A stretch of 15,716 bases of DNA from Gammaproteobacteria bacterium (lineage in GTDB: Bacteria; Pseudomonadota; Gammaproteobacteria; Steroidobacterales; Steroidobacteraceae): the NCBI GenBank assembly GCA_020846815.1, contig JADLDF010000277.1:1-15716 (forward strand). The letters are read 5' to 3'. Position 1 is the stretch's first letter. Every line of letters starts with the position of its first letter. The notes under the pieces were generated by a model. The model saw only the letters and a program-made list of their open reading frames with translations, searched no databases and had not been told where the DNA came from. Shown in pieces: positions 1 to 7,647 of the stretch. A program made the position numbers and the translations under genes.

Positions 1-103
1 ACACGCTGACCGAATCGGCACGCGGCAGCAGCGAGCTCACGAGCTGGGCATAGGGCTCGAGCTTCTTCCAGATCTCCTTTTCGGAGGGCGAGTTCGATGA
101 CAT
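1..103 (-). CDS. N-terminal end of an unidentified protein (truncated by window edge)
   Basis: An ATG at 103-101 on the minus strand opens a frame that stays open for 34 codons to the window edge. The visible peptide begins MSSNSPSEKEIWKKLEPYAQ and goes on with a short hydrophobic, leucine-rich stretch and a second basic/acidic cluster. A GAGG about 13 nt upstream could serve as a distant ribosome binding site. The gene lies downstream of envC on the same strand, 185 nt after the envC stop, where E. coli has yibQ and other bacteria a C-terminal processing protease; the peptide resembles neither start. I have a weak impression of the N-terminus of a cyclic-di-GMP (EAL/GGDEF) protein, but too little is visible to claim it. 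The start looks real because codon third positions are almost all G or C. Confidence 0.6.
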   Translation of the reverse strand, partial: MSSNSPSEKEIWKKLEPYAQLVSSLLPRADSVSV

Positions 104-256
104 CTCGGGAAACGGTCCTCGGCCAGGGGCGGGTGCTTCGACCGCCCACGTGCCGAGTCTGGGCCTCGCGCAATTCCCGTGTCTTGACCCAGTGCGCGTT
201 TACAGATTGCGGCGGCGCCGGAACGAGACCCGCGTCACGACTATGGGCAGGAGGCA

Positions 257-277
257 GCCGCCCAACGAACGGGCGGC
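257..277 (-). terminator. GC-rich hairpin just past envC, possible terminator
   Basis: A perfect 7-bp inverted repeat, GCCGCCC and GGGCGGC, separated by a 7-nt loop, starts 11 nt past the envC stop codon in the direction of transcription. No T-tract follows it on the minus strand, so it is not a classical intrinsic terminator. It could stabilise the 3' end of the mRNA or work together with Rho. Position and symmetry are seen directly; the function is inferred. Confidence 0.35.
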
Positions 278-288
278 GCAGCGTGCGG

Positions 289-1515
289 TCAGGGCCGCGG
301 GCTGCGGAACCAGGGCCGCGGGTCGATCGCCCGGCCGCCGCGGCGCAGTGCGAAGTAGAGCTCGGGCTGAGAGCGGCCGCCGCTGTCGCCGGCGGCGGCA
401 ATCGGATCGCCCGCGGTGACGCGCTCGCCGACCTTCCTGTAGAGCTCGTCGTTGTGACCGTAGAGGCTGAGGTAGCCGCCACCGTGATCGACGATCACGA
501 GCAGGCCCAGGCCCGCGAGCCAGTCGGCGTAGACGATGCGGCCGTGGTAGATCGCCCGCACCGGCGCACCGCGGTCGACCGCGAACAGCATGCCGTCCCA
601 GCGAAGCCCGCCGGCGCGCGTCTCACCGTAGCGCGCGACGACGCGACCGCTCGCGGGCCAGGCGAGCTTGCCGCGCAGCTGCGCGAATGCACTGGTCGAG
701 TCGCTGGGGAATTTCTCGATCGTGCGCCGCAGCTCGCGCAGCAGCTTCTCGAGCGCGGCCTGCTGGCGCTGCAGCCTCTGCAGCTGCGCAGTGCGCGAAC
801 GCGACTCGGCCTTGAGGTTCGCGAGCACCTGGCCGCGCTCGGCGCGCGCCTGCTCGAGCTTCTCGAGCTCGGCGTTGCGCGCCCGCTCGAGCTCGACCAG
901 GCGCGCCTCTTCACCGGCGAGCTCGGCGTCGAGCTCGCCGATGCGCGCGACGTGCTCCTCGATGCGCCCGATCTGCTCGGCGCGGGCGCGGCCGAAATAG
1001 CTGTAGTAGGCGAACATGCGGCCGGCGCGCGCCGGGTCGCGCTGGTTCAGCAACAGCCGCAGCGGCTCCTCGCGTCCGATCCGGTGCGCTGCCCGCAACT
1101 GCGAAGCGAGCGCCTCGCGCTCCCTGGTCAGCGCCGCTTCGCGCACCGAGCGCTCCTTCGCGAGCTCGGCGCGACGGCGGTTGCGCGCCTCGCGCTCACG
1201 CCGCAGACGCGACATTTCGCCGCGCACGCCGCTAACCGACTGCTCGGTGCGCCGCAGGTCGCGCTGCAGCCGGTCGCGCTCGGCGGCATCGCGGCTCACC
1301 TGGCTGCGGATGCGCTCGATTTCCTTCTGGATCTGGCGCAGCTCGGCTTCGGCCCGCACCCGGTCCGGCCCGCTGCGGGCCTGCCCGCCGCTCTGTGCCG
1401 GCGCGACTGCGGGCAGGCCGGTCAGCCCGAGGCAGGCCAGCAGGACGATGTGCAGCAAACGAATCGGGCGAGGTGACACGCGCAAGCCGCGAAGTGTAGC
1501 GCGGGGTCCGCTCAC
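289..1515 (-). CDS. envC: Murein hydrolase activator EnvC (degenerate LytM/M23 domain)
   Basis: EnvC is a periplasmic coiled-coil protein that activates septal amidases (AmiA/AmiB in E. coli) under control of FtsEX during cell separation. The sequence shows a hydrophobic signal segment at about residues 19-40, a long charged coiled coil at about 50-265, and a LytM (M23) domain at about 283-405. The LytM domain keeps the fold motifs (KLAWPASG, YADWLAGLG, DHGGGYLSLYGH). It lacks the zinc ligands of active M23 peptidases: the first histidine motif reads GLRWDG and the HxH motif reads ELYF. This matches known EnvC proteins, which regulate rather than cut. The end, IDPRPWF, also fits E. coli EnvC. 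The GTG at 1515 gives 408 residues. A second GTG at 1479 would start closer to the signal segment and is equally possible; neither has a strong Shine-Dalgarno. The gene is divergent from the rhodanese operon, and gpmI, which sits between them in E. coli, is absent. Confidence 0.93.
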   Translation of the reverse strand: MSGPRATLRGLRVSPRPIRLLHIVLLACLGLTGLPAVAPAQSGGQARSGPDRVRAEAELRQIQKEIERIRSQVSRDAAERDRLQRDLRRTEQSVSGVRGEMSRLRREREARNRRRAELAKERSVREAALTREREALASQLRAAHRIGREEPLRLLLNQRDPARAGRMFAYYSYFGRARAEQIGRIEEHVARIGELDAELAGEEARLVELERARNAELEKLEQARAERGQVLANLKAESRSRTAQLQRLQRQQAALEKLLRELRRTIEKFPSDSTSAFAQLRGKLAWPASGRVVARYGETRAGGLRWDGMLFAVDRGAPVRAIYHGRIVYADWLAGLGLLVIVDHGGGYLSLYGHNDELYRKVGERVTAGDPIAAAGDSGGRSQPELYFALRRGGRAIDPRPWFRSPRP

Positions 1516-1543
1516 GGGCCCGGCCCCAGGGGATCGAACCCGA

Positions 1544-1549
1544 TATAAT
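1544..1549 (+). promoter_or_regulatory. Perfect TATAAT -10 hexamer upstream of the rhodanese operon
   Basis: A consensus TATAAT stands out in GC-rich surroundings, 40 nt before the rhodanese ATG at 1590 and in the 74-nt gap between divergent envC and rhodanese. No good -35 hexamer lies 16-18 nt upstream (the sequence there is CGGCCC-like), so an activator or an extended -10 contribution would be needed. The overlapping minus-strand reading ATTATA could equally serve envC. If this is the promoter, transcription begins near 1556, which rules out the ATG at 1548 as the rhodanese start. Confidence 0.45.
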
Positions 1550-1589
1550 GAGGCCCGACCTGCTGCAACGGACCCGTCCGCTCCGCCCC

Positions 1590-2048
1590 ATGGAACGCCT
1601 GATCGACTACGCCGGGAACCATCCCTGGCTGATCGCCTTCGCGGGCGTGGCCGCGATCCTCGTGATCGCCTACGAGATACGGGTCCGCCAGCAGGCGTTC
1701 GCTGCGGTGTCGCCGCAGGAAGCCATCCGGCTGATGAACCAGGGAGCGCTGGTGCTCGACCTGCGCAAGCCCGAGGATTTCGCCGCCGGCCACCTGGGCG
1801 GTGCGCGCCGCATGGATTCAGCCGAGATCCTCAAGGCCGGCGAGTCGCTGAAGAAATACAAGGAGAAGCCGGTCCTGGTGTACTGCGACAGCGGTTCGCT
1901 CGGCGCCTCGGCCGCGCGCATCCTCGCCGGCCAGGGCTTCGGCAAGGCCGTGAACCTGCGCGGTGGCCTGGCCGGCTGGCGCAGCGAGGGGCTGCCCTTG
2001 GCCAAGGCCGGCGCGGGCAAGTCCGCGATCGCTAAGGCGTCGAAATGA
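1590..2048 (+). CDS. yibN: Membrane-anchored rhodanese-like sulfurtransferase (YibN family)
   Basis: This 152-residue protein is a single rhodanese domain behind one N-terminal transmembrane helix (about residues 11-29), as in the YibN family. Rhodaneses transfer sulfane sulfur through a persulfide on a loop cysteine. Here Cys99 lies in VYCDSGSLGA, and the family motifs DLRKPEDFAAGHL (about 57-69) and NLRGGLAGW (about 122-130) are present. The ATG at 1590 is preferred over the in-frame ATG at 1548: it places the membrane helix near the N-terminus, and 1548 overlaps the putative -10 box. The stop overlaps the grxC start (ATGA), which indicates translational coupling. The physiological substrate is unknown; its place beside grxC and secB is conserved in gammaproteobacteria. 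Confidence 0.9.
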   Translation: MERLIDYAGNHPWLIAFAGVAAILVIAYEIRVRQQAFAAVSPQEAIRLMNQGALVLDLRKPEDFAAGHLGGARRMDSAEILKAGESLKKYKEKPVLVYCDSGSLGASAARILAGQGFGKAVNLRGGLAGWRSEGLPLAKAGAGKSAIAKASK

Positions 2049-2347
2049 ACACCCCCGCTCCCGGCGCCGCCCAGCCGCGCGTCGTGATGTACGCGACCGA
2101 CTGGTGCCCCTATTGCCGCCGTGCCCGCCAGCTGCTCGGGTCCAGGCAGGTCGTCTTCGAGGAAATCGACGTCGAGATGTCGCCCGAGGCGCGCGCCGAA
2201 ATGCAGCGCCGCAGCGGCCGCACCAGTGTGCCGCAGATCTTCATCGGCGACGTGCACGTCGGCGGCAGCGACGATCTGCACGCACTCGAGGCCCGCGGCG
2301 GCCTCGACCCACTGCTCGGCCGGCCGGCGGTCGGCACGCGCGACTGA
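2045..2347 (+). CDS. grxC: Glutaredoxin 3 (GrxC)
   Basis: Small dithiol glutaredoxin of 100 residues, the usual family length plus a short proline/alanine-rich N-terminal tail. It reduces disulfides and glutathione mixed disulfides in the cytoplasm. The active site is Cys21-Pro-Tyr-Cys24 after beta strand VVMYATDW; the cis-proline loop is SVPQIFIG and the glutathione-binding GGSDDL follows. It starts inside the rhodanese stop codon (4-nt overlap) and is followed after 48 nt by secB, so it is an internal operon gene. Nothing is missing or unusual. Confidence 0.95.
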   Translation: MNTPAPGAAQPRVVMYATDWCPYCRRARQLLGSRQVVFEEIDVEMSPEARAEMQRRSGRTSVPQIFIGDVHVGGSDDLHALEARGGLDPLLGRPAVGTRD

Positions 2348-2395
2348 GCCGCACATCTTCCTTACCAGACCCGTTTCACCGAGGACTGACCGACC

Positions 2396-2893
2396 ATGGC
2401 CGATTCCGATCCGGGCGCCGCTGGCGCCGCTCCCGCCGTCGACCCGAATGCTCCCGAGTTCTCGCTGCAGTCGGTCTATCTCAAGGACTGCTCCTACGAG
2501 GCGCCGAAAGGCCCGCGGATCGAGGGCCAGTGGAATCCACAGATCTCGCTCGATCTGAACACCGCCGCCGAGACGCTCTCGCCCGAGCTGCGCGAGATCG
2601 TGCTGACGATCAGCGTCACCGCCAAGGTCGGCGAATCGACCGCGTTCCTGGTCGAGGTCAAGCAGGCCGGCGTGTTCGGCGTACGCAATCTCGGCGAGGA
2701 CGACTATCGCCGCGCGGTCGCCAGCGTCGCGCCGAACGTGCTGTTCCCGTATGCACGCGCGGTCGTCTCGCAGCTCGTCTCGCTGGGCGGCTTCCCGCAG
2801 ATGCTGCTGCCGCCGGTCAACTTCGACGCGCTGTACGCGCGTTCGCTCGCCGAAGCCCAGCAGCAACAGCAGCAGAAGGCCTTGAACAGCTGA
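2396..2893 (+). CDS. secB: Protein-export chaperone SecB
   Basis: SecB is a cytosolic tetrameric chaperone that holds preproteins unfolded and hands them to SecA. The 165-residue product has the family hallmarks: FSLQSVYLKDCSYEAP near residues 21-36, the WNPQISLDLNT strand, VEVKQAGVF, and the helix around LFPYARAVVSQLVSLGGFPQMLLPPVNFDALY. A GAGGA Shine-Dalgarno 10 nt upstream supports the ATG at 2396. The N-terminus is a short acidic, alanine- and proline-rich tail, and the C-terminus carries a run of six glutamines before KALNS, an unremarkable extension for this region. Its order between grxC and gpsA matches gammaproteobacteria. It is well supported as a functional secB. Confidence 0.96.
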   Translation: MADSDPGAAGAAPAVDPNAPEFSLQSVYLKDCSYEAPKGPRIEGQWNPQISLDLNTAAETLSPELREIVLTISVTAKVGESTAFLVEVKQAGVFGVRNLGEDDYRRAVASVAPNVLFPYARAVVSQLVSLGGFPQMLLPPVNFDALYARSLAEAQQQQQQKALNS

Positions 2894-2900
2894 GACGCGC

Positions 2901-3977
2901 GTGAGCGCCGCCGCGACCGCGCCCCCAAAGTCGACCCAAGGGTCGACGCACGGATCGACGCCGGGCGCGGCGCCGGCCCTGCCGCTGGTCGCGGTGCTTG
3001 GCGCCGGCTCCTGGGGCACGGCGCTCGCGATCCAGCTCGCCCGCGCCGGCCATCCGACGCGGCTCTGGGGCCGCGACCCCGAGCAGCGTCGGCAGATGGT
3101 CCGCGAGCGGCGCAACGCCCGCTATCTTCCCGAGGCGCCCTTTCCCGAAGCGCTGCAGGTCGCCGACACGCTCGACACTGCCCTCGACGGCGCGCGCGAC
3201 CTGCTGGTCGCGGTGCCGAGCCATGCGTTGCGCGCGACCCTCACCGACCTGCAGCCGCGGCTGCGGCCGCAGCTGCGTCTCGCCTGGGCGACCAAGGGCT
3301 TCGAGCTCGACACGGGACTGCTGCCGCACCAGGTCGCGCGGGCGGTGCTCGGCGAAGGCGTGCCGACCGCCGTTCTGTCGGGCCCGACCTTCGCGCGCGA
3401 GGTCGGTGCCGGGCTGCCGACCGCGATGGTGGTCGCCTCGTCCGACGCGGCGTTCGCGACCGCGCTCGCCACGAGCCTGTCGTCGTCGAACTTCCGCGCC
3501 TACACTTCCACCGACATCCTCGGCGTCGAGGTCGGCGGCGCAGTCAAGAACGTCATGGCGGTCGGCGCGGGGCTCTCCGACGGCCTCGGCTTCGGCGCCA
3601 ACACGCGCATCGCGCTGATCACCCGCGGCCTGGTCGAGATGACGCGCCTCGGCGTCGCGCTCGGCGCGCGTCGCGAGACCTTCATGGGGCTCGCCGGTCT
3701 CGGCGACCTGGTGCTCACCTGTACCGATGACCAGTCGCGCAACCGCCGCTTCGGGCTCGCGCTGGCACGCGGCCAGGACGCGGCGGCGACGCTCGCCGCG
3801 ATCGGTCAGGTCGTCGAGGGCTACCTCGCCGCACGCGCGGTGCATGCCGTCGCGGCGCGCCACGGCGTCTCGATGCCGATCGTCGAGGGTCTGCACCGCA
3901 CGCTGTTCGAGAGCGTACCGGCCCGCGACGTGGTCCGCGAGTTGATGACGCGACCAATCAAGTCCGAGTTCGATTGA
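2901..3977 (+). CDS. gpsA: NAD(P)H-dependent glycerol-3-phosphate dehydrogenase GpsA
   Basis: GpsA reduces dihydroxyacetone phosphate to sn-glycerol-3-phosphate, the backbone precursor for phospholipids. The 358-residue product has the Rossmann nucleotide-binding motif GAGSWG (34-39), the ATKG loop (130-133), SGPTFAREV (160-168), the catalytic-lysine segment VGGAVKN (Lys216), GLGDLVLTCT (266-275) and the substrate-site SRNRR (279-283). It starts with GTG 7 nt after the secB stop. The first ~25 residues form a low-complexity tail rich in Ser, Thr, Gly and Ala, encoded by short GTCGAC-type repeats, so a later start cannot be excluded, but no better in-frame start precedes the Rossmann motif. 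In E. coli cysE follows gpsA; here a palindrome and a sensor kinase follow. Confidence 0.96.
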   Translation: MSAAATAPPKSTQGSTHGSTPGAAPALPLVAVLGAGSWGTALAIQLARAGHPTRLWGRDPEQRRQMVRERRNARYLPEAPFPEALQVADTLDTALDGARDLLVAVPSHALRATLTDLQPRLRPQLRLAWATKGFELDTGLLPHQVARAVLGEGVPTAVLSGPTFAREVGAGLPTAMVVASSDAAFATALATSLSSSNFRAYTSTDILGVEVGGAVKNVMAVGAGLSDGLGFGANTRIALITRGLVEMTRLGVALGARRETFMGLAGLGDLVLTCTDDQSRNRRFGLALARGQDAAATLAAIGQVVEGYLAARAVHAVAARHGVSMPIVEGLHRTLFESVPARDVVRELMTRPIKSEFD

Positions 3978-4001
3978 GATTAAATAGATCAGATTTATAA
4001 A
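3974..4001 (+). promoter_or_regulatory. Sigma70-like promoter embedded in the palindrome, upstream of the sensor kinase
   Basis: TTGAGA at 3974-3979 (5/6 to the -35 consensus) and TATAAA at 3996-4001 (5/6 to the -10 consensus) are separated by 16 nt. This is the best sigma70-like pair I saw in the window. The -35 box overlaps the gpsA stop codon and the -10 box lies at the centre of the 42-bp palindrome. Transcription would begin near 4008, leaving a leader of about 46 nt before the kinase ATG at 4054. The match is seen in the sequence; activity is inferred. Confidence 0.5.
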
Positions 4002-4018
4002 TCTGATCTATTTAATCT
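3977..4018. repeat. Perfect 42-bp AT-rich palindrome after gpsA
   Basis: The sequence is an exact palindrome with 21-nt arms and no spacer, and the left arm begins AGATTAAATAGATCAGATTT. It is about three-quarters A+T in DNA that is otherwise roughly 70% G+C. It begins at the last base of the gpsA stop codon and is followed by CTGTCTGTCCC. It could form a hairpin in RNA, but no T-run follows the stem, so it is not a standard terminator. The composition and the TTTAATCTGTC-type edge recall repeats associated with REP/IS200-type elements in gammaproteobacteria, but no transposase is nearby. It also contains a promoter-like pair, so it may be an operator. Confidence 0.9.
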
Positions 4019-4053
4019 GTCTGTCCCGATCGACCGCATGCGGATCCTGATCG

Positions 4054-7000
4054 ATGGAAGCTGCAGCCTCGTCGAAGACCGCACCACCGGACATCCCGGT
4101 GGTCGCCACCGCGGAGCTCGAGCGACGAGCATCCCGGCCGGCGCAGCACGCGCTCGAGAACGAGGCGCTGCTGCGCCTCATGGATGCGCTCGACGCGGGG
4201 CCCGACAGCATCCTGGATGTGCTCGCCGACACCATCCTCGAGGTCTGCGGCGCCGGCTCGGCGGGCATCAGCCTGGCCGAGGCCGAAGCGCGGACCGAGA
4301 CCGTGCATCCGGCGACGCCGTCCGCGCCCTACCGCTGGCGCGCCGTCAGCGGGTCGCTGCAGATCAGGGGCAATCGCTCCGGGGGCATCCAGCCGCACCG
4401 GCTCAGCCGCTGGGCCATCGAACTCGACCCCAGCGACGTGCAACTGTTCGTGCGACCGGCTCGCCGCTTCGCGGAGATCGATGCACTCGGCGCACCGATC
4501 GAGGAAGTGCTGATCACGCCGTTCCGTGTCGACGAGCGACCGATCGGCACCGTCTGGGCGGTCCACCACCACAGCGACCGCCACTTCGACCGCGAGGACG
4601 CGCGCCTGCTCGCCCGGCTCGCGCGCTTCGCGGCCACGGCCTGGCGCCAGCACGCCGCGACGCTGGCGCTGCGCGAGAGCGAGAAGCGCTTCGAGACGCT
4701 GATCGCCGCGCTGCCGCAGCTCGCCTGGTCGTCGCGTGCCAACGGCTGGACCGATTACTTCAGTCCGCAATGGCTCGCGTACACGGGACAGACCTTCGAA
4801 CAGGCCGAGGGCTTCGGCTGGCGTTCGACCGTGCACCCGGACGATCTGCCGACCATGGCCGCGGCGAGCGAGGTCGCGTTCACCAATGGCGGCGTGTACA
4901 TCTCCGAGCTGCGCATCCGCGACGCCGCGGGCCGCTATCGCTGGTTCCTCGGCCGCGCCAGCGCGATGTTCGACGAGAACGGCGAGATCGCGCGCTGGTA
5001 CGGAACCTGCACCGACATCGACCTCGCGAAGCACGTGCAGGAAGAGCTGGCGCGCCATGAGGCGCAGCTCGACCTCGCGACGCGGATCGCCGGTGCCGGC
5101 GTCTTCGACCACGACTATCTGAACGGCACGATCTACTGGTCCGAGCGCCTGCGCGAAATCCACCAGCTGCCGCCCGATGCGCAGCCGAGCATCGAGATGC
5201 TCGACGCGCAGATCCATCCCGAGGATCGCGCGCACCACGTCGCTGCCGCCCGCGCGGCGAGGGATCCGGACGGCGGCGGCGGCCTCGTCAGCGAGTACCG
5301 GATCATCCGGCCCGATAGCGAGGTACGCTGGGTCCTGGCGCGCGCGCGCACGTTCTTCGGCAGCGTCGGCAACCAGCGGCGCGCGGTGCGCACGGTCGGC
5401 GTCGAGCAGGATATCACCGAGCAGAAGCGCATCGAGGCGGCACTGCGCGAAAGCGAGCGGCGCTTCGTCGCGCTCGCAGACAGCGTGCCCGTGCTGGTCT
5501 GGACCACGGCGCCGGACGGCCCCTGCGACTACCTGAACCGCCGCTGGTACGAATATACCGGCCAGTCGCCCGCGGATGCGGTCGGCTTCGGCTGGCTCGA
5601 CGCGGTGCATCCGGACGATCGGGCGAAGGTCACGGCGCGCTGGGAGCAGGCGCTGAGCAGTAGCGAGCGGTTCGAGACCGAGTACCGGCTGCGGCGCCAC
5701 GACGGCGCCTGGCGCTGGTTCAGCGTGCGCGCCATTCCGCAGCACGACACCACGGGCCGAGTCAGTCGCTGGATCGGCAGCTCCACCGACATCGACGAGA
5801 TCCGCCGCCTGATCATCGCCAGCGAGCGCTCCGCCGACCGCCTGCGGCTCGCCACCGAGGCGGCGCAGCTCGGCATCATCGACTACTTCCTGGACGGCCG
5901 CAGCCACTGGGACGAGCGCGCACGCAGTCTCTGGGGCCTCGCGCCGGGCCAGCCGCTCGAGCCCGGCTGGTTCATGTCGCGGATCAACCCCGAGGATCGC
6001 GCCCTGGTGCAGGCAACCATGGACCGCGTGCTCGACCCGCGGCGATCGAGCGGCCGCTACGAGGCGGAATACCGCGTCACCGGCCACCATGGCATCGAGC
6101 GCTGGGTGCGGGCCACCGGCAGCGTGCGCTTCGAGGACGGCCAGCCGCGGCAAGTGATCGGCACGGTGCAGGACATCGGGGCGCAGAAGGCGATCGAGGC
6201 CGAGCTGCGCGTCGCCGACCGCCGCAAGGACGAATTCCTGGCGACGCTGGCTCACGAGCTGCGCAACCCGCTCGCGCCGATCCGCAACGCCGCACAGATC
6301 CTCGCCTCGCCGCAGCTCGACGACGCCGCGCTGCAGTGGTCGCGTCAGGTGATCCAGCGTCAGGTCACGCACATGGCCTGGCTGCTCGACGACCTGCTGG
6401 ACGTGGCGCGCATCACCCAGGGCAAGCTCGAGCTGCGTCGGGAGCGCATCGCGCTCGGCGCGGTCTTCGAAACCGCGGTCGAGGCGGCGCGTCCATTGAT
6501 CGACGGCAAGCGGCACGTGCTCGCGATCGAGCTCCCGATGCCCGACGTGGAAATCGACGCCGACCCGCTGCGGCTCGCGCAGGTGATCTCCAACCTGCTG
6601 ACCAACGCGGCCAAGTACACCGATGCCGGCGGGCGCATCGCCCTGGTCGGGCGCGTCGTGCCGCCGAACCTGCTGATATCCGTGCGCGACAGCGGCATCG
6701 GCCTCTCGCCGGCGGCGCTGCGCTCGATCTTCGAGATGTTCTCGCAGGTCGCCGACACGCTGAACCGCTCCGAGGGGGGCCTCGGCATCGGTCTCGCGCT
6801 GGTGAAGGGCCTGGTCGAGCTGCACGGCGGCTCGATCGAGGCGCGCAGCGACGGTCCGGGGCGCGGCAGCGAGTTCGTCGTCCATCTGCCGCTGCCGATC
6901 GAGGCGGGCGCCGCCGTGCCGGACGCGGACGCACTCGACGACGGCACGGGCCGTCGCAGCGGTCACCGGGTGCTCGTCGCCGACGACAACCGCGACGCCG

Positions 7001-7347
7001 CCGACAGTCTCGGGATGATCCTCGGCATGTGGGGTCACGACGTACGCGTCGCGCACGGCGGGCGCGAGGCGCTGCAGGCGGCAGCCGAATTCCGGCCCGA
7101 CGTGGTGCTGCTCGACATCGGCATGCCCGATCTCAATGGCTACGAGACCGCGCGTGCGTTGCGCACCGCGCCGAGCGGCGCGGAGCTCGAGCTCATCGCA
7201 CTGACCGGCTGGGGCCATCCCGACGACAAGCGCCGCGCCGCCGAGGCGGGCTTCGACCGCCACCTCACCAAGCCGGTCGACCCGGCAGAGCTCGAGAGAA
7301 TATTGCGCAGCGGTGCGCGCGGTCCGGACGAGGCGCCGGGCGGCTGA
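4054..7347 (+). CDS. Soluble hybrid sensor histidine kinase (GAF-PAS x4-HisKA-HATPase-REC)
   Basis: This 1097-residue hybrid kinase would sense a cytoplasmic signal, autophosphorylate on histidine and pass the phosphate to its own receiver. A GAF-like domain spans about 35-200. Four PAS/PAC units follow at about 208-325, 334-455, 464-581 and 592-712; the first and third are close relatives (both have ESE.RF, YTGQ, GFGW and HPDD). The HisKA H-box is LAHELRNPL with His734. The HATPase has the N-box NLLTNAAKYT (Asn851), DSGIGL (from Asp879) and GGLGIGLAL (908-916). The receiver (about 970-1090) has acidic Asp977/Asp978, phospho-acceptor Asp1021, Thr1051 and Lys1073. No transmembrane helix is visible. 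There is no HPt domain or partner output regulator in the window, so the target is unknown. The ATG at 4054 has a weak ribosome site but fits the promoter in the palindrome. Confidence 0.92.
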   Translation: MEAAASSKTAPPDIPVVATAELERRASRPAQHALENEALLRLMDALDAGPDSILDVLADTILEVCGAGSAGISLAEAEARTETVHPATPSAPYRWRAVSGSLQIRGNRSGGIQPHRLSRWAIELDPSDVQLFVRPARRFAEIDALGAPIEEVLITPFRVDERPIGTVWAVHHHSDRHFDREDARLLARLARFAATAWRQHAATLALRESEKRFETLIAALPQLAWSSRANGWTDYFSPQWLAYTGQTFEQAEGFGWRSTVHPDDLPTMAAASEVAFTNGGVYISELRIRDAAGRYRWFLGRASAMFDENGEIARWYGTCTDIDLAKHVQEELARHEAQLDLATRIAGAGVFDHDYLNGTIYWSERLREIHQLPPDAQPSIEMLDAQIHPEDRAHHVAAARAARDPDGGGGLVSEYRIIRPDSEVRWVLARARTFFGSVGNQRRAVRTVGVEQDITEQKRIEAALRESERRFVALADSVPVLVWTTAPDGPCDYLNRRWYEYTGQSPADAVGFGWLDAVHPDDRAKVTARWEQALSSSERFETEYRLRRHDGAWRWFSVRAIPQHDTTGRVSRWIGSSTDIDEIRRLIIASERSADRLRLATEAAQLGIIDYFLDGRSHWDERARSLWGLAPGQPLEPGWFMSRINPEDRALVQATMDRVLDPRRSSGRYEAEYRVTGHHGIERWVRATGSVRFEDGQPRQVIGTVQDIGAQKAIEAELRVADRRKDEFLATLAHELRNPLAPIRNAAQILASPQLDDAALQWSRQVIQRQVTHMAWLLDDLLDVARITQGKLELRRERIALGAVFETAVEAARPLIDGKRHVLAIELPMPDVEIDADPLRLAQVISNLLTNAAKYTDAGGRIALVGRVVPPNLLISVRDSGIGLSPAALRSIFEMFSQVADTLNRSEGGLGIGLALVKGLVELHGGSIEARSDGPGRGSEFVVHLPLPIEAGAAVPDADALDDGTGRRSGHRVLVADDNRDAADSLGMILGMWGHDVRVAHGGREALQAAAEFRPDVVLLDIGMPDLNGYETARALRTAPSGAELELIALTGWGHPDDKRRAAEAGFDRHLTKPVDPAELERILRSGARGPDEAPGG

Positions 7348-7400
7348 ACATCGCGGGAGCGCCGCGCGACCGGCAATTCTTTGCGACGCCGTTGCCGGCG

Positions 7401-7586
7401 AAGGCAGGTCAGCAGCACGTCGTGAGCCACCGGCCCCGTCTGATCGGGCGTGAAGCCGAGGTGGCGCGCGAACCGCGGATTGCGACGCACGCGCCCGTTG
7501 CGCGCATCGATCGTGAACAGGTAGAGGTTCGGCACAGCGAAGTGCGAGAGGAACGAGGCTTCGATCTCGGTGCGCGAGGCCGCCAC
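7401..7586 (-). pseudogene. PAS-like coding fragment, probably a decayed gene
   Basis: On the minus strand a stretch of about 62 codons reads like real protein: EIEASFLSHFAVPNLYLFTI, then RNPRFARHLGFTPDQTGP and AHDVLLTCL. Third codon positions are nearly all G or C. The pattern (strand, NPRF, HLGFTPDQTG) suggests the first half of a PAS domain. After LLTCL this frame turns into arginine-rich nonsense, while the neighbouring frame continues as ATASQRIAGRAALPRC, which resembles the HPDDR.RI..RAAL segment of PAS domains; a frameshift there is likely. No complete domain or gene is present. A start codon (GTG at 7586) exists, so a very short intact gene cannot be excluded. Confidence 0.4.
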
Positions 7587-7647
7587 CGCAGGCTCCGTGG
7601 ATCGATGGCGTAGGCAGAGTCCTACACGGCATTCGGCGACGGCGAGA

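Noticed and set aside
97..1476. Plus-strand open frame of 459 codons opposite envC
   Set aside because: It mirrors envC codons (runs of Ala, Leu, Arg, Glu) and has no family features, while the minus strand encodes a clear EnvC.
2925..2965. Short GTCGAC-containing repeats at the start of gpsA
   Set aside because: They encode a low-complexity N-terminal tail (Ser/Thr/Gly) and are too short and imperfect to be a separate element.
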